A stretch of DNA of 64,000 nt from Sphingopyxis macrogoltabida (GCF_001314325.1 NZ_CP009429.1:496501-560500); one strand, 5' to 3'. Numbered from the stretch's first letter, positions 25,106 through 33,754 are shown. The notes: generated by a model from the sequence alone, not told the origin. Translations and numbers: made by a program.

Positions 25106-26875
25106 TTACCGCTGTTTGACATAGCGGCCCGGGGCGTCTTCGATTGCCTTTTTGCCGCCTTTTCCAGGGATACGGGCGCCCTTTGCGGCGATTTTTTTGC
25201 TGTCCTGCCCGGCGATCCAGCCGATCCAGTGCGGCCACCAGCTGCCCTTGGTCTCGGTCGCGCCGGCCTCGAACGCCTCGAGCGACGATGCAGCATTGTC
25301 GCCGGTCCAATATTGATATTTGCCGGCGGCGGGCGGGTTGACGACGCCCGCAATATGTCCCGACCCCGCGAGCAGGAAGGTTTTCGGACCCGACAGATTG
25401 TCCATCAGCCGCCACACGCTCGCCAGCGGCGCAATATGGTCGTCGCGTCCGGCCTGGATATAGGCGGGAACCTCGATCTTGCGGAGGTCGATCGGCGTGC
25501 CGCACACCGACAGGCTGTTCGGAACGACCAGCCGGTTGTCGCGATAAAGATCGACCAGATACTGGCGATGCCAGGTCGCGGGCAGGTTGGTCGTGTCGCC
25601 GTTCCAGTAGAGGAGATCGAAGGGCGGATAGTCGTTGCCGAGCAGATAATTGCTGACGACATAATTCCAGATGAGGTCGCGTCCGCGTAAGGAGTTGAAG
25701 GTCGCGGCCATGTAACGCCCGTCGAGATAGCCCGGCGCCGAGAGCTGTTGCAGCAACGACAGATAGCTGTCGTCGACGAACATCTTGAGCTCGCCGGCGC
25801 GCTCGAAATCGACCTGCGCGGTAAAGAAGGTCACCGACTTGACCTTGTCCGCCTCGCCCTTCGCCGAGAGCATCGCGAGCGTCGCGGCGAGCGTCGTGCC
25901 CGCGACGCAATAGCCGATCGTGTGGACCGCGGGGACATCAAGCAGCGCGCGGACGGTGTCGATCGCATCGACCTGCGCCGCGACATAATCGTCCCAGGTG
26001 ACGTCCTTCATCGACGCGTCGGCCGACTTCCACGACACCATGAACACCGAAAGCCCCTGTTCGACCGCCCAGGCGACGAAGCTTTTCGCGGGGTTGAGGT
26101 CGAGGATATAGAAGCGGTTGATCCACGGCGGGAAGATGACGAGCGGGACCGCGAAGACCTCCTTCGTCGTCGGGGCGTAATGGATGAGCTGGTAGAGCGG
26201 GGTTTCGTGGATCACCTTGCCCGGGGTCGTCGCGATATTGACCCCGACCTCGAACGCATCGGGGTCGACATGGCTGAGCTGCCCGCGCGACAGGTCGCTC
26301 AGCATATGCTTGAGCCCCTTGAGCAGGCTTTCGCCGCGCGTTTCGACCGCGCGCCGGATCACCTCGGGATTGGTGAGCGCAAGGTTGGTCGGCGACAGCG
26401 CCTCGGCCATATTCTTCGCCGCGAACTCCAGCTTCGCGCGCGCCGCCTCGTCGAGCCCCTGCATCTGGCGCGTCGTCGTGAGCAATTGCTCGGACAGCAT
26501 GCCATAGGTCTGGCGGATCATCGCGAAGACCGGATTGCCGGTCCAGTCGGGGTCGGCGAACCTTTTGTCCTTCGACGCTTCGGCGGCGGGGGTGAAGGGC
26601 TGCAACGTGGCGAGCGAGGTCCAGAAGCGCGCGCCCTGTTCCCACATCTGCGCCGATTGTTCGGCCCACGCCTGCGTCGTCGGGTTCTGCAACCAGCTCG
26701 CGGGATCGAACAGGCTGGCGGCGGCGCTGTTGCCCTGGTTCGCCTGACCGAGTGCATATTCGAGCATCATCTGCTGCGCGCGGCCCATCACGCTGGCCCA
26801 ATGCTGTATGTCTTCGGGCGAGGGCAGGAAGGGATTGGAAGCTTCGGTCGTATCGCCCTTGTCTGCTTCGTTCAT
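25106..26875 (-). CDS. phaC: Class I poly(3-hydroxyalkanoate) synthase
   Basis: PhaC polymerises (R)-3-hydroxyacyl-CoA into polyester granules. The 589-residue size and single-subunit form fit class I. The lipase-like box has Cys in place of Ser, GYCVAGT (Cys323), as in all PHA synthases. Downstream are the Asp in QAGRDDHIAP and the His in GSGHIAGVVNPP. The N-terminal region (about 1-190) is variable and helical, and the catalytic alpha/beta domain follows, with the conserved PPWINRFYILDL. The phasin gene follows on the same strand; alaC is divergent. phaA and phaB are not here, so precursor supply is encoded elsewhere. Confidence 0.96.
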   Translation of the reverse strand: MNEADKGDTTEASNPFLPSPEDIQHWASVMGRAQQMMLEYALGQANQGNSAAASLFDPASWLQNPTTQAWAEQSAQMWEQGARFWTSLATLQPFTPAAEASKDKRFADPDWTGNPVFAMIRQTYGMLSEQLLTTTRQMQGLDEAARAKLEFAAKNMAEALSPTNLALTNPEVIRRAVETRGESLLKGLKHMLSDLSRGQLSHVDPDAFEVGVNIATTPGKVIHETPLYQLIHYAPTTKEVFAVPLVIFPPWINRFYILDLNPAKSFVAWAVEQGLSVFMVSWKSADASMKDVTWDDYVAAQVDAIDTVRALLDVPAVHTIGYCVAGTTLAATLAMLSAKGEADKVKSVTFFTAQVDFERAGELKMFVDDSYLSLLQQLSAPGYLDGRYMAATFNSLRGRDLIWNYVVSNYLLGNDYPPFDLLYWNGDTTNLPATWHRQYLVDLYRDNRLVVPNSLSVCGTPIDLRKIEVPAYIQAGRDDHIAPLASVWRLMDNLSGPKTFLLAGSGHIAGVVNPPAAGKYQYWTGDNAASSLEAFEAGATETKGSWWPHWIGWIAGQDSKKIAAKGARIPGKGGKKAIEDAPGRYVKQR

Positions 26876-26988
26876 GCTCGTTCCCGCTGGCCAGTACCGA
26901 TAGAATCTCTATAACAAGGCTTGGCGCGACTGGCGAGAAGCCGTTCGCGCTTCTGTTCATAAACGCAAAGGAGTTGTTCTAGTTTCCC

Positions 26989-28209
26989 ATGTCCGAAGAT
27001 GAATTCTATCGCATCAAGCGCCTGCCGCCCTATGTCATCGCCGAAGTCAATGCGATGCGTGCGGCCGCCCGCGCCGCGGGAGAGGACATCATCGACCTGG
27101 GGATGGGCAACCCCGACCTGCCGCCGCCCGCGCATGTGATCGAGAAGCTCTGCGAAGTCGCGATGAAGCCCGACGCGCACGGTTATTCGCAGTCGAAGGG
27201 CATTCCGGGCCTCCGCCGCGCGCAGGCCAATTATTATGCGCGCCGTTTCAACGTCGACCTCGATCCCGAGAGCGAGGTTGTGGTGACGATGGGGTCGAAG
27301 GAAGGGCTTGCCAGCCTCGCAACCGCGATCACCGGTCCGGGCGACGTCGTGCTGGCGCCGAACCCCAGCTATCCCATCCACACCTTCGGCTTCATCATCG
27401 CCGGCGCGACGATCCGCAGCGTGCCGACGACGCCCGACGAGAATTACTGGCGCGCGCTCGACCGCGCGATGGCGTTCACCGTGCCGCGCCCGTCGATCCT
27501 CGTCGTCAACTATCCGTCGAACCCGACGGCGGAATCGGTCGATCTCGCCTTTTACGAACGGCTTGTCGCCTGGGCGAAAGAGAACAAGGTCTGGGTGCTT
27601 TCGGACCTTGCCTATTCGGAGCTTTATTACGACGGCAACCCGACCCCCTCGATCCTGCAGGTGCCGGGCGCGAAGGATGTCGCGGTCGAGTTCACCTCGA
27701 TGTCGAAGACCTATTCGATGGCGGGCTGGCGCATGGGCTTTGCGGTCGGCAACAAAAGGCTGATCGCGGCAATGACGCGCGTCAAATCCTACCTCGATTA
27801 CGGCGCCTTCACCCCGATTCAGGCGGCCGCCTGCGCGGCGCTCAACGGCCCGCAGGATATCGTCGCGAAGAACCGCGAGCTTTACCAGAAGCGCCGCGAC
27901 GTGATGGTCGAAAGCTTCGGCCGCGCGGGCTGGGACATTCCGAGCCCGAAGGCGTCGATGTTCGCTTGGGCGCCACTGCCGCCCGCGCTCAAGGAGATGG
28001 GCAGCCTCGAATTTTCGAAGCAGCTGCTGACCCACGCCAAGGTCGCGGTCGCCCCTGGCGTCGGCTACGGCGAGGACGGCGAAGGCTATGTCCGCATCGC
28101 GATGGTCGAGAATGAGCAGCGCATTCGCCAGGCGGCACGCAATGTGCGCAAGTTCCTCGCGATGCACGGCGTCAACACGCCATCGGTCGCGGCGGGCAGC
28201 GGGGGCTGA
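26989..28209 (+). CDS. alaC: AlaC-type aminotransferase (glutamate-pyruvate family)
   Basis: The 406-residue fold-type I aminotransferase resembles AlaC/LL-DAP-aminotransferase-like enzymes that make alanine from pyruvate. It has DLGMGNPDLPPP (36-47), the GYSQSKGIPGLRRA segment, VNYPSNPTAE and the PLP lysine in TSMSKTYSMAGWRMGF (near residue 242). An in-frame TAG lies just upstream of the ATG, so the start is certain, yet the strong AAAGGAG is about 15 bases away, longer than usual. The stop and the DUF2721 start share one base (TGATG). Confidence 0.88.
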   Translation: MSEDEFYRIKRLPPYVIAEVNAMRAAARAAGEDIIDLGMGNPDLPPPAHVIEKLCEVAMKPDAHGYSQSKGIPGLRRAQANYYARRFNVDLDPESEVVVTMGSKEGLASLATAITGPGDVVLAPNPSYPIHTFGFIIAGATIRSVPTTPDENYWRALDRAMAFTVPRPSILVVNYPSNPTAESVDLAFYERLVAWAKENKVWVLSDLAYSELYYDGNPTPSILQVPGAKDVAVEFTSMSKTYSMAGWRMGFAVGNKRLIAAMTRVKSYLDYGAFTPIQAAACAALNGPQDIVAKNRELYQKRRDVMVESFGRAGWDIPSPKASMFAWAPLPPALKEMGSLEFSKQLLTHAKVAVAPGVGYGEDGEGYVRIAMVENEQRIRQAARNVRKFLAMHGVNTPSVAAGSGG

Positions 28210-28691
28210 TGAGTTCTGCCACGAGCGCGATCGCGCAGACGATCCAGTTGTCGGTCACGCCGGTGTTCCTGCTGGTGGCGACCGGCAGCCTGCTCAACGT
28301 CATCGCCGGACGGCTGGCGCGCGTCGTCGACCGTTCGCGGACGTTGATCGAGCGCTGGTCGGAGACCGAAGGCGCCGAGCATGAGCGCATCGTGGCGGAA
28401 TTGCGCACCGCCGACCGGCGCATGGCGATCATCAACAATTCGATCCTCGCGGCGGTCGCCTGCGGGATCGTCGTCTGCCTGCTCGTCGCGCTGCTGTTTG
28501 CGCAGGAGGTTGCCGGCTTCAACCTCGGCCGCGCCGCGGCGTGGGCGTTTACGGTGGCGATGCTGCTTCTGCTGACCTCGCTGATCCTGTTCCTCGTCGA
28601 GGTACGGCTCGCGATCCGCACCATCCATGTGCCGATGGAATTGCTCGAGCTCGAGGAACTGGGCTGGCAGCGGCGGCGGGGCGGGAAATAG
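28209..28691 (+). CDS. DUF2721 membrane protein
   Basis: This 160-residue inner-membrane protein has three hydrophobic segments: near 12-30 (SVTPVFLLVATGSLLNVIAG), 75-98 (ILAAVACGIVVCLLVALLF) and 107-128 (AAWAFTVAMLLLLTSLILFLV). Between the first two is a charged cytoplasmic loop (RLARVVDRSRTLIERW). The pattern is that of the DUF2721 family, whose function is unknown. It is translationally coupled to alaC. The convergent amidase gene ends two bases away. Confidence 0.82.
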   Translation: MSSATSAIAQTIQLSVTPVFLLVATGSLLNVIAGRLARVVDRSRTLIERWSETEGAEHERIVAELRTADRRMAIINNSILAAVACGIVVCLLVALLFAQEVAGFNLGRAAAWAFTVAMLLLLTSLILFLVEVRLAIRTIHVPMELLELEELGWQRRRGGK

Positions 28692-28692
28692 C

Positions 28693-30279
28693 CTAGGGCG
28701 TCGTGCTGGCGCGATAGGTCGGTGCCGTGCGTTTCCGGCTCGCCTGTTCATAGGCATAGCCCGCCGCCAATATGTCGGCGTCGCTCCATTTGGCCCCGAT
28801 GAAGGACAATCCGATCGGGAGCCCGTCGACCAGTCCCATCGGCACCGTCAGGTGCGGATAGCCGGCGACGGCGGGCATCTGGCTGACGCTCGGGCCGTCA
28901 TAGGCATCGCCCTTCGCGAGATCGCTGACCCACGCAGGACCGTTGGTGACGCCGAGCAGCAGATCGACATCATGCGCCTTGAGCAGCCGGTCGATGCCCT
29001 CGGCGCCCGCCAGCCGTAGTGCGGTTGCCTTCGCTTCGAGATAGGCGGGATCGTCGAGACCGCCTTTGGTTTCAGCCAGCTCGAACAGCGCCTGATCGAA
29101 CCATTGCAATTCTTCGGGATGCGCCTTGTTGAAGGCGATGACGTCGGCGAGGCTTTTGGGGGTGTTCGCGTTCGGCAGCGCCGACAGATAGGCGTTCAGA
29201 TCCGCCTTGAGTTCGGTCATCAGGACGTCGAGTTCGGCCTTGCCCAGCTTCTCCTGCCCGCTGCGGCTGTCCCCGATCTCGACGACCGTTGCGCCGAGCG
29301 CCGTCATCTGCGCCAGCGCCGCGTCGAACAGCGCGGCGATATCGGCCCGGTCGCCGATCCGGTCGCGGAGCACACCGACGCGCTTGCCCTTCAACGCGCC
29401 GGGCGACAGCGCCGCGACATAATCGGCCTTGCGCGCGTCGGCTTCGGCTGTCGCCGGATCGGCGGGATCGCTGCCGGCGATCGCGGTCATCACCGCTGCG
29501 GCATCGCGCACGGTCAGGGTGATTGGCCCGGCAGTATCCTGACTGTGACTGATCGGCACGATGAAGCTGCGGCTGACCAGTCCGACGCTTGGTTTGAAGC
29601 CGACGACGCCGTTGATCGCGGCGGGGCAGGTGATCGAGCCGTCGGTCTCGGTGCCGATCGCGAGCGGGGCGAGGCTTGCGGCGACGGCCGCGGCACTGCC
29701 CGACGACGAGCCGCACGCGTTGCGATCGAGCGCGTGCGGGTTTTTGGTGAGCCCGCCGACCGCACTCCAGCCGCTCGTCGATTTGTCCGAACGGATGTTC
29801 GCCCATTCGCTGAGGTTCGTCTTGCCGAGGATGACCGCTCCCGCATTGCGCAGCCGGGTGACGATGAACGCATCGCGGCCCGTGACATTGTCCTTGAGCG
29901 CGAGCGAACCGGCGGTGGTCGGAAGACCCGCGACCTCGATATTGTCCTTGATCAGGACCGGGATGCCGTGGAGCGGCCCGCGCAGCTTGCCCGCCTTGCG
30001 TTCCTCGTACAGCCGTTTCGTTTCGACCCCGACGTCGGCGAAGGAAAAGGTCGTGATGACGGCGTCGAGCTTCGGCCCATAATCGTCGAGCCGCCCGAGC
30101 CGGTCGAGATAGACGTCGCCGACCAGCCCGTCATACAGCCAGCCAGTCGCCATTTCCGCCTGCAGCATCGCGGCATCCTTGCCCTCGACGTCGGGAAGCG
30201 GCGGCGGCATCGCCGCGCTCGGGGCTGCGGGAGCGATCGCGAGCAGGGCGGCAGCGGCGAGCAGCGAAATTTTTTGCAT
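28693..30279 (-). CDS. Exported amidase
   Basis: This 528-residue amidase-signature enzyme hydrolyses an unknown amide, probably in the periplasm: it begins with a signal peptide (MQKISLLAAAALLAIAPAAPSAA). The Ser-Ser-Lys triad is present: Lys111 in GIPVLIKDNIEVAG, the cis-Ser in the ACGSSSGS segment (191-193) and the nucleophile Ser215 in TDGSITCPA. The C-terminal part has SQMPAVAGYPHLTVPMG, usual in this family. The minus-strand frame stays open far upstream, but the ATG at 30279 gives the signal peptide and lies just before a divergent MFS gene. Confidence 0.9.
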   Translation of the reverse strand: MQKISLLAAAALLAIAPAAPSAAMPPPLPDVEGKDAAMLQAEMATGWLYDGLVGDVYLDRLGRLDDYGPKLDAVITTFSFADVGVETKRLYEERKAGKLRGPLHGIPVLIKDNIEVAGLPTTAGSLALKDNVTGRDAFIVTRLRNAGAVILGKTNLSEWANIRSDKSTSGWSAVGGLTKNPHALDRNACGSSSGSAAAVAASLAPLAIGTETDGSITCPAAINGVVGFKPSVGLVSRSFIVPISHSQDTAGPITLTVRDAAAVMTAIAGSDPADPATAEADARKADYVAALSPGALKGKRVGVLRDRIGDRADIAALFDAALAQMTALGATVVEIGDSRSGQEKLGKAELDVLMTELKADLNAYLSALPNANTPKSLADVIAFNKAHPEELQWFDQALFELAETKGGLDDPAYLEAKATALRLAGAEGIDRLLKAHDVDLLLGVTNGPAWVSDLAKGDAYDGPSVSQMPAVAGYPHLTVPMGLVDGLPIGLSFIGAKWSDADILAAGYAYEQASRKRTAPTYRASTTP

Positions 30280-30390
30280 GGCGGCGAGGCTGGCAGCCGT
30301 AGCGGCAATTGCAAGCGGTGATTTTCCGGGCGCCGGCGCAGCGTTGACACCCGGGATCATCGCCTGCACCCATGGTGCCGGGAGAGACGG

Positions 30391-31707
30391 ATGAACGAAA
30401 AGCCTGCCTTGGCTCAGGGTATCGGCGCGCCGCCGACCGATGGCGTCGCCGCGCACACGCGGACGATGCTGTGGCTCCTGCTCATCGTATATATCTTCAA
30501 TTTTCTCGACCGGCAGATCGTCAATATCCTTGCCGAGCCGATCAAGCGCGACCTCGGGCTTTCGGATACCGAGCTCGGCCTGCTCGCGGGCCCGGCCTTT
30601 GCGGTCTTCTATGCGCTGCTCGGTATTCCGATCGCCCGTTATGCCGACAAGGACGGGACCAACCGCGTGCGGCTGATCGCGCTGTCGTTGGCGATCTGGT
30701 CGGCGATGACGGCGGTGTGCGGGCTGGCGCAGAATTTCGTCCAGTTGCTGCTCGCCCGCATCGGCGTCGGCATCGGCGAGGCGGGGTGCACGCCAGCCGC
30801 CCATTCGCTGATCGCCGACAGCGTCGCTCCCGAAAAGCGGTCGTCGGCAATCGCCTTTTACGGATTGGGAGTCCCGGTCGGTTCGCTGCTCGGGCTGATC
30901 ATCGGCGGCGTCGTCAACGATCTCTACGGCTGGCGCGCGGCGCTGATGCTCGTCGGGGCGCCGGGGCTGTTGCTGGCGCTCGTCGTGCTGTTCGTGATGC
31001 GCGAGCCGCGGCACCTCCGCCCGGCGGAAACCGCTGCGACGGCCCATACGGCGGCGGCGCTGTCGACGCGCGAGGCGCTGCGCGAAATCTTCGCCTCGCG
31101 CGCCTTCGTCTATATCCTGATCGCCGCCTCGGTCACCGCCTTCCTCGGTTACGGCAAGGGGCTGTGGACGATCAGCTTCTTCATCCGCAGCCACGGGCTG
31201 TCGACGACCGAGGCGGGGCTGTCGATGGCGGTCGTGCTGGGGCTGGCGGCGGCGCTCGGCACCTGGCTCGGCGGCAAGCTCGCCGACAAATATGGCGCGC
31301 GCGACAAGCGGCATATCCTGACTTTCCCCGCCTTCGGCATGGCGATCGTCGCGCCGGTTCTGTTCCTCGGCTATTATATGGAGCATTGGCTGGTCGCGAT
31401 GGCGCTGCTCGTCGTGCCGAGCATCGTCAACAATGCCTATTACGGCCCGGCCTATGGCTGTGTGCAGGGGCTGGTGCAGCCGCGCGCGCGCGCGGTCGCC
31501 GCGTCGATCATGCTGTTCGGGCAGAATCTGATCGGGCTCGGGCTCGGGCCGTTTCTGTTCGGGGTGATGTCCGACGCCTTGCAGCCGGTGGCCGGGCAGG
31601 AAAGCGTGCGCTGGGTGCTCTATGGCGCCGCGTGGCTCGGGCTGATCCCGGCCTTCTTCTTCTGGCGCGCGAGCTTGCGGCTCAATGCCGAACTGAAATC
31701 GGGCTAG
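30391..31707 (+). CDS. MFS transporter (spinster-like)
   Basis: This 438-residue major facilitator protein has about 12 transmembrane helices and the family features FNFLDRQIVNILAEPIKRDL, IGEAGCTPAAHSLIADSVAPEKR (read in two parts) and YGPAYGCVQGLVQPRARAVA. Such spinster-like members of sphingomonads often transport lipidic or aromatic acids, but the substrate is unknown. A TTGACA at 30344 may be the -35 element, and GGGAGAGACGG precedes the ATG. The TAG stop is made of the T-A of a transposition target and the first G of the miniature element that follows; without the element the stop would be TAA at the same codon. Confidence 0.9.
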   Translation: MNEKPALAQGIGAPPTDGVAAHTRTMLWLLLIVYIFNFLDRQIVNILAEPIKRDLGLSDTELGLLAGPAFAVFYALLGIPIARYADKDGTNRVRLIALSLAIWSAMTAVCGLAQNFVQLLLARIGVGIGEAGCTPAAHSLIADSVAPEKRSSAIAFYGLGVPVGSLLGLIIGGVVNDLYGWRAALMLVGAPGLLLALVVLFVMREPRHLRPAETAATAHTAAALSTREALREIFASRAFVYILIAASVTAFLGYGKGLWTISFFIRSHGLSTTEAGLSMAVVLGLAAALGTWLGGKLADKYGARDKRHILTFPAFGMAIVAPVLFLGYYMEHWLVAMALLVVPSIVNNAYYGPAYGCVQGLVQPRARAVAASIMLFGQNLIGLGLGPFLFGVMSDALQPVAGQESVRWVLYGAAWLGLIPAFFFWRASLRLNAELKSG

Positions 31708-31737
31708 GGTCCGTACTCAATTACAGCGCCGTCGAGG
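31707..31737 (+). repeat. Left terminal inverted repeat of the miniature element
   Basis: This arm begins GGGTCCGTACTCAATTACAG and is a perfect reverse complement of the right arm over 31 bases; the match stops sharply at 31738. The first G completes the MFS stop codon. Confidence 0.92.
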
Positions 31738-31939
31738 TTTGAAGCAAAATGGCTCAGTGCGAGGAGAGAAGGCGAAGGAATATGTCGATATTTCAAGACT
31801 TCTCGACGAAGCAATGGGCCATTTTGATCAAATCCCTGCGGGACGTCCAAATGGCTTCCATCTCGGCCCGAAAGCCGCTTGGAAAGGCAACCAGCCTTCC
31901 CGGCGCGTCTTTCGGCCCGATATGTTCGCCATTTGGGCG

Positions 31940-31970
31940 CCTCGACGGCGCTGTAATTGAGTACGGACCC
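31940..31970 (-). repeat. Right terminal inverted repeat of the miniature element
   Basis: This is the mirror arm, ending TGTAATTGAGTACGGACCC. On the minus strand its outermost G completes the TAG stop of the FMN-reductase gene. Confidence 0.92.
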
Positions 31971-32560
31971 TAAAAGGGCGGCGGGGCCTTGTCGCGCTGC
32001 GCCTTCGCGGCGTCGATCCACCAGCCAAGATCGTCGGCAAAGCGCGGGAAGGCCTTGGCCAGCCGGCCGCCGTCTTCGCCCGCTGGCTCGCCATCGGCAT
32101 CGAAGGCGCCGCCGATGCGGGCCAGCGACAGCCCGGTCGCCGTGACCACCATTCCCATTACCGCGAGGGTGCCGCGCCAGGCGGTCGCCGCCTTGATCCC
32201 TGCAAAGGGGCCCGCCGAATAGGAAGCGATCGCCGCCGGACGCCAGCCATATTCGGGCAGGAAATGGTCGGCGAGATTCTTGAGTCCCGGTTGCAGCCCG
32301 CCATTATATTCGCCCGCGACGAAGACGAAGCCGTCGGCGGCGGCGATGCGCTCGGCAAGCTTGGCCATCGCCGGTGGCGCTTCGCCGTCGGCATAGTCGC
32401 TGAAGCGACGGTCGAGCATCGGCAGGTCGACGGCCTTCGCATCGATCAGTTCGGCGCTGTCGCCGCGCGCGTTCAGGGATTTTACGATCCAGCGGGCGAG
32501 CTTGATGCCCTGCCGGTCGCGGCGATAGCTTCCGTAGAAGACGAGGATGTTGCGGCTCAT
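31970..32560 (-). CDS. NADPH-dependent FMN reductase family protein
   Basis: The 196-residue flavodoxin-fold protein has the FMN-phosphate loop FYGSYRRDRQGIKLARWI (9-26) and the flavin-ring segment GEYNGGLQPGLKN. Relatives reduce FMN, quinones, chromate or azo dyes with NAD(P)H. The start at 32560 gives a normal N-terminus (MSRNILVF). The last codon before the stop is followed by TA from the target site and the terminal G of the miniature element; before insertion the stop would also have been TAG. The substrate is unknown. Confidence 0.88.
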   Translation of the reverse strand: MSRNILVFYGSYRRDRQGIKLARWIVKSLNARGDSAELIDAKAVDLPMLDRRFSDYADGEAPPAMAKLAERIAAADGFVFVAGEYNGGLQPGLKNLADHFLPEYGWRPAAIASYSAGPFAGIKAATAWRGTLAVMGMVVTATGLSLARIGGAFDADGEPAGEDGGRLAKAFPRFADDLGWWIDAAKAQRDKAPPPF

Positions 32561-32598
32561 ACCCGCTTGCTGCCACGGTGCGCACGAAAACGGAAGCG

Positions 32599-33111
32599 TC
32601 AGGGACGGATGGCAATCGGGGTGCCGTCGGGAACGATATCCCACAGCTGTTCGATTTCGGCGTTCGACAGCGCGATGCAGCCGTCGGTCCAGTCGCGCGC
32701 GAGCGGCGGGCCGGGCCAGCCACCCGGCTGACCGTGGATGAAGATGTCGCCGCCCGGCGAGCGCCCGCGCGCCTTGGCATAGGCGCGGTCGGCGGCGTTT
32801 GGATAGGAGATGCGGAGCGAGAGATGGTAGCGGCTGGCACCGTTGCGGCCGTCGATCGTGTAGCGGCCTTCGGGCGTGCGCTCGTCGCCCTCGAACTGCT
32901 TGTGCCCGGTGGGCGCGTCGCCGAACCGGATGCCGGTATAACGCACGATTTCGCGGTCGCCGCGATAGGCGATGAGGATGCGGTCGCTTTTGTCGACGAG
33001 CAGGCGGTCGGCCTTGGTACCCGTGGCCAGCGGCGGCGGTTGCGAACTCGCCGATCCACAGGCGGCCAGCGTCAGCAGCGACAGGCCGGCCAATATGTTG
33101 CGCCGGATCAT
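32599..33111 (-). CDS. L,D-transpeptidase-like (YkuD) lipoprotein
   Basis: The 170-residue protein has a lipoprotein signal (MIRRNILAGLSLLTLAAC) and a YkuD fold. The catalytic region reads IFIHGQPGG and DWTDGCIALSNAE; the His and Cys are present, but the Arg that follows GCx in canonical cross-linking enzymes is missing (GCIAL), as in the YafK/LdtF-like group that cuts or does not cross-link. I infer a periplasmic peptidoglycan-modifying enzyme. The ATG overlaps the stop of the ferric-reductase-like gene upstream (ATGA), so the two are coupled. Confidence 0.85.
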   Translation of the reverse strand: MIRRNILAGLSLLTLAACGSASSQPPPLATGTKADRLLVDKSDRILIAYRGDREIVRYTGIRFGDAPTGHKQFEGDERTPEGRYTIDGRNGASRYHLSLRISYPNAADRAYAKARGRSPGGDIFIHGQPGGWPGPPLARDWTDGCIALSNAEIEQLWDIVPDGTPIAIRP

Positions 33112-33707
33112 GTTGCCGCCTTCCTCCGCCTTGCGGCGATACGCAGGCCAGCCGCCGCGATCAGCAACAGCGCAGGCGGCCAATAGTAGGGATCGACCGC
33201 GGCGCGGCCGCCGTAGCTGACCATGAAGATCAGCCAGATATACCAGACGCCCGCGGTGTGCAGCCGTTTCCAGTTCCGCGCGCCGAGCTTCCGGACCGCG
33301 CCATCGAACGAGGTCGCGGCGAGCAGTGCGATGAAGACATAGGCGATGCCGCCGCCGACGAGCGTCGTGACGGGCGGTGGCGGCTGGCCGTCATGCGCGC
33401 CGAATAGCCACAGAATCGCGATCAGGTGGACAAGGTGCGAAAAGGCGAAGCCGAGCCCGATCCAGCGCCGGTTGCGGATCGTCCAGCGCGTCATGGGCAT
33501 GGGCCACAGCCGGACCAGCGCACTGGCGGTGAAAGCGGCGACGAACAGCAGCAGCGAGCTGCGCGCGGTTGCGCGGATCAGCATGCGGATGCCGTCGACG
33601 CCGGTACCCGCGAGGCCGAGCACGAGGGCGCTCATCACGAGCAGCGCCGCCATCAGCACGATCAGCAGCGTCGCGCCTTCGTTCCAGCCGGTCTTGCGTG
33701 TCGCCAT
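33108..33707 (-). CDS. Ferric-reductase-like transmembrane protein
   Basis: The 199-residue protein has five or six transmembrane helices and the pattern of the ferric-reductase-like/YedZ-MsrQ domain. The heme-ligand histidines would be in GFAFSHLVHLIAIL and in KRLHTAGVWYIWLIF. Without the NAD-binding half, it is a small heme-b membrane protein. An MsrP partner is not seen nearby. It is translationally coupled to the L,D-transpeptidase-like lipoprotein, an unusual pairing. The ribosome site GGGAGGG is one arm of a perfect palindrome. Confidence 0.82.
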   Translation of the reverse strand: MATRKTGWNEGATLLIVLMAALLVMSALVLGLAGTGVDGIRMLIRATARSSLLLFVAAFTASALVRLWPMPMTRWTIRNRRWIGLGFAFSHLVHLIAILWLFGAHDGQPPPPVTTLVGGGIAYVFIALLAATSFDGAVRKLGARNWKRLHTAGVWYIWLIFMVSYGGRAAVDPYYWPPALLLIAAAGLRIAARRRKAAT

Positions 33708-33711
33708 TGCA

Positions 33712-33727
33712 CCCTCCCGCGGGAGGG
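33712..33727 (-). promoter_or_regulatory. Palindrome containing the ribosome-binding site
   Basis: CCCTCCCGCGGGAGGG is a perfect 16-base palindrome; its GGGAGGG arm is the Shine-Dalgarno sequence four bases before the ferric-reductase-like ATG. Pairing of the arms would hide the ribosome site, so this may be a simple translational control element or chance. Confidence 0.45.
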
Positions 33728-33754
33728 CGAGTATAGCGCGCCCGCGCGCGGCGC

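Larger units (their letters stand above)
31707..31970. mobile_element. 264-bp miniature inverted-repeat transposable element
   Basis: The element has perfect 31-bp terminal inverted repeats and is flanked by TA on both sides (31705-31706 and 31971-31972), as expected for a TA target duplication of IS630/Tc1-mariner-type or some IS5-group transposases. It is too short to encode a transposase; open frames inside read into the repeats and look non-functional. Internally there are two more inverted pairs: CAAAATGGC (31745) with GCCATTTTG (31818), and CCAAATGGC (31847) with GCCATTTGG (31928). GC content is below the neighbourhood. It lies exactly between the stop codons of the convergent MFS and FMN-reductase genes and could form a strong RNA hairpin that ends both transcripts. 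It would need a transposase supplied in trans. Confidence 0.88.

Noticed and set aside
30280..31386. Upstream extension of the amidase frame by about 370 codons
   Set aside because: The extension is antisense to the MFS gene, has shadow composition, and the ATG at 30279 begins a perfect signal peptide.
31749..31973. Open frame of 74 codons inside the miniature element
   Set aside because: It runs through the terminal repeat into the flank and has no complete domain, so it is not annotated as a gene.
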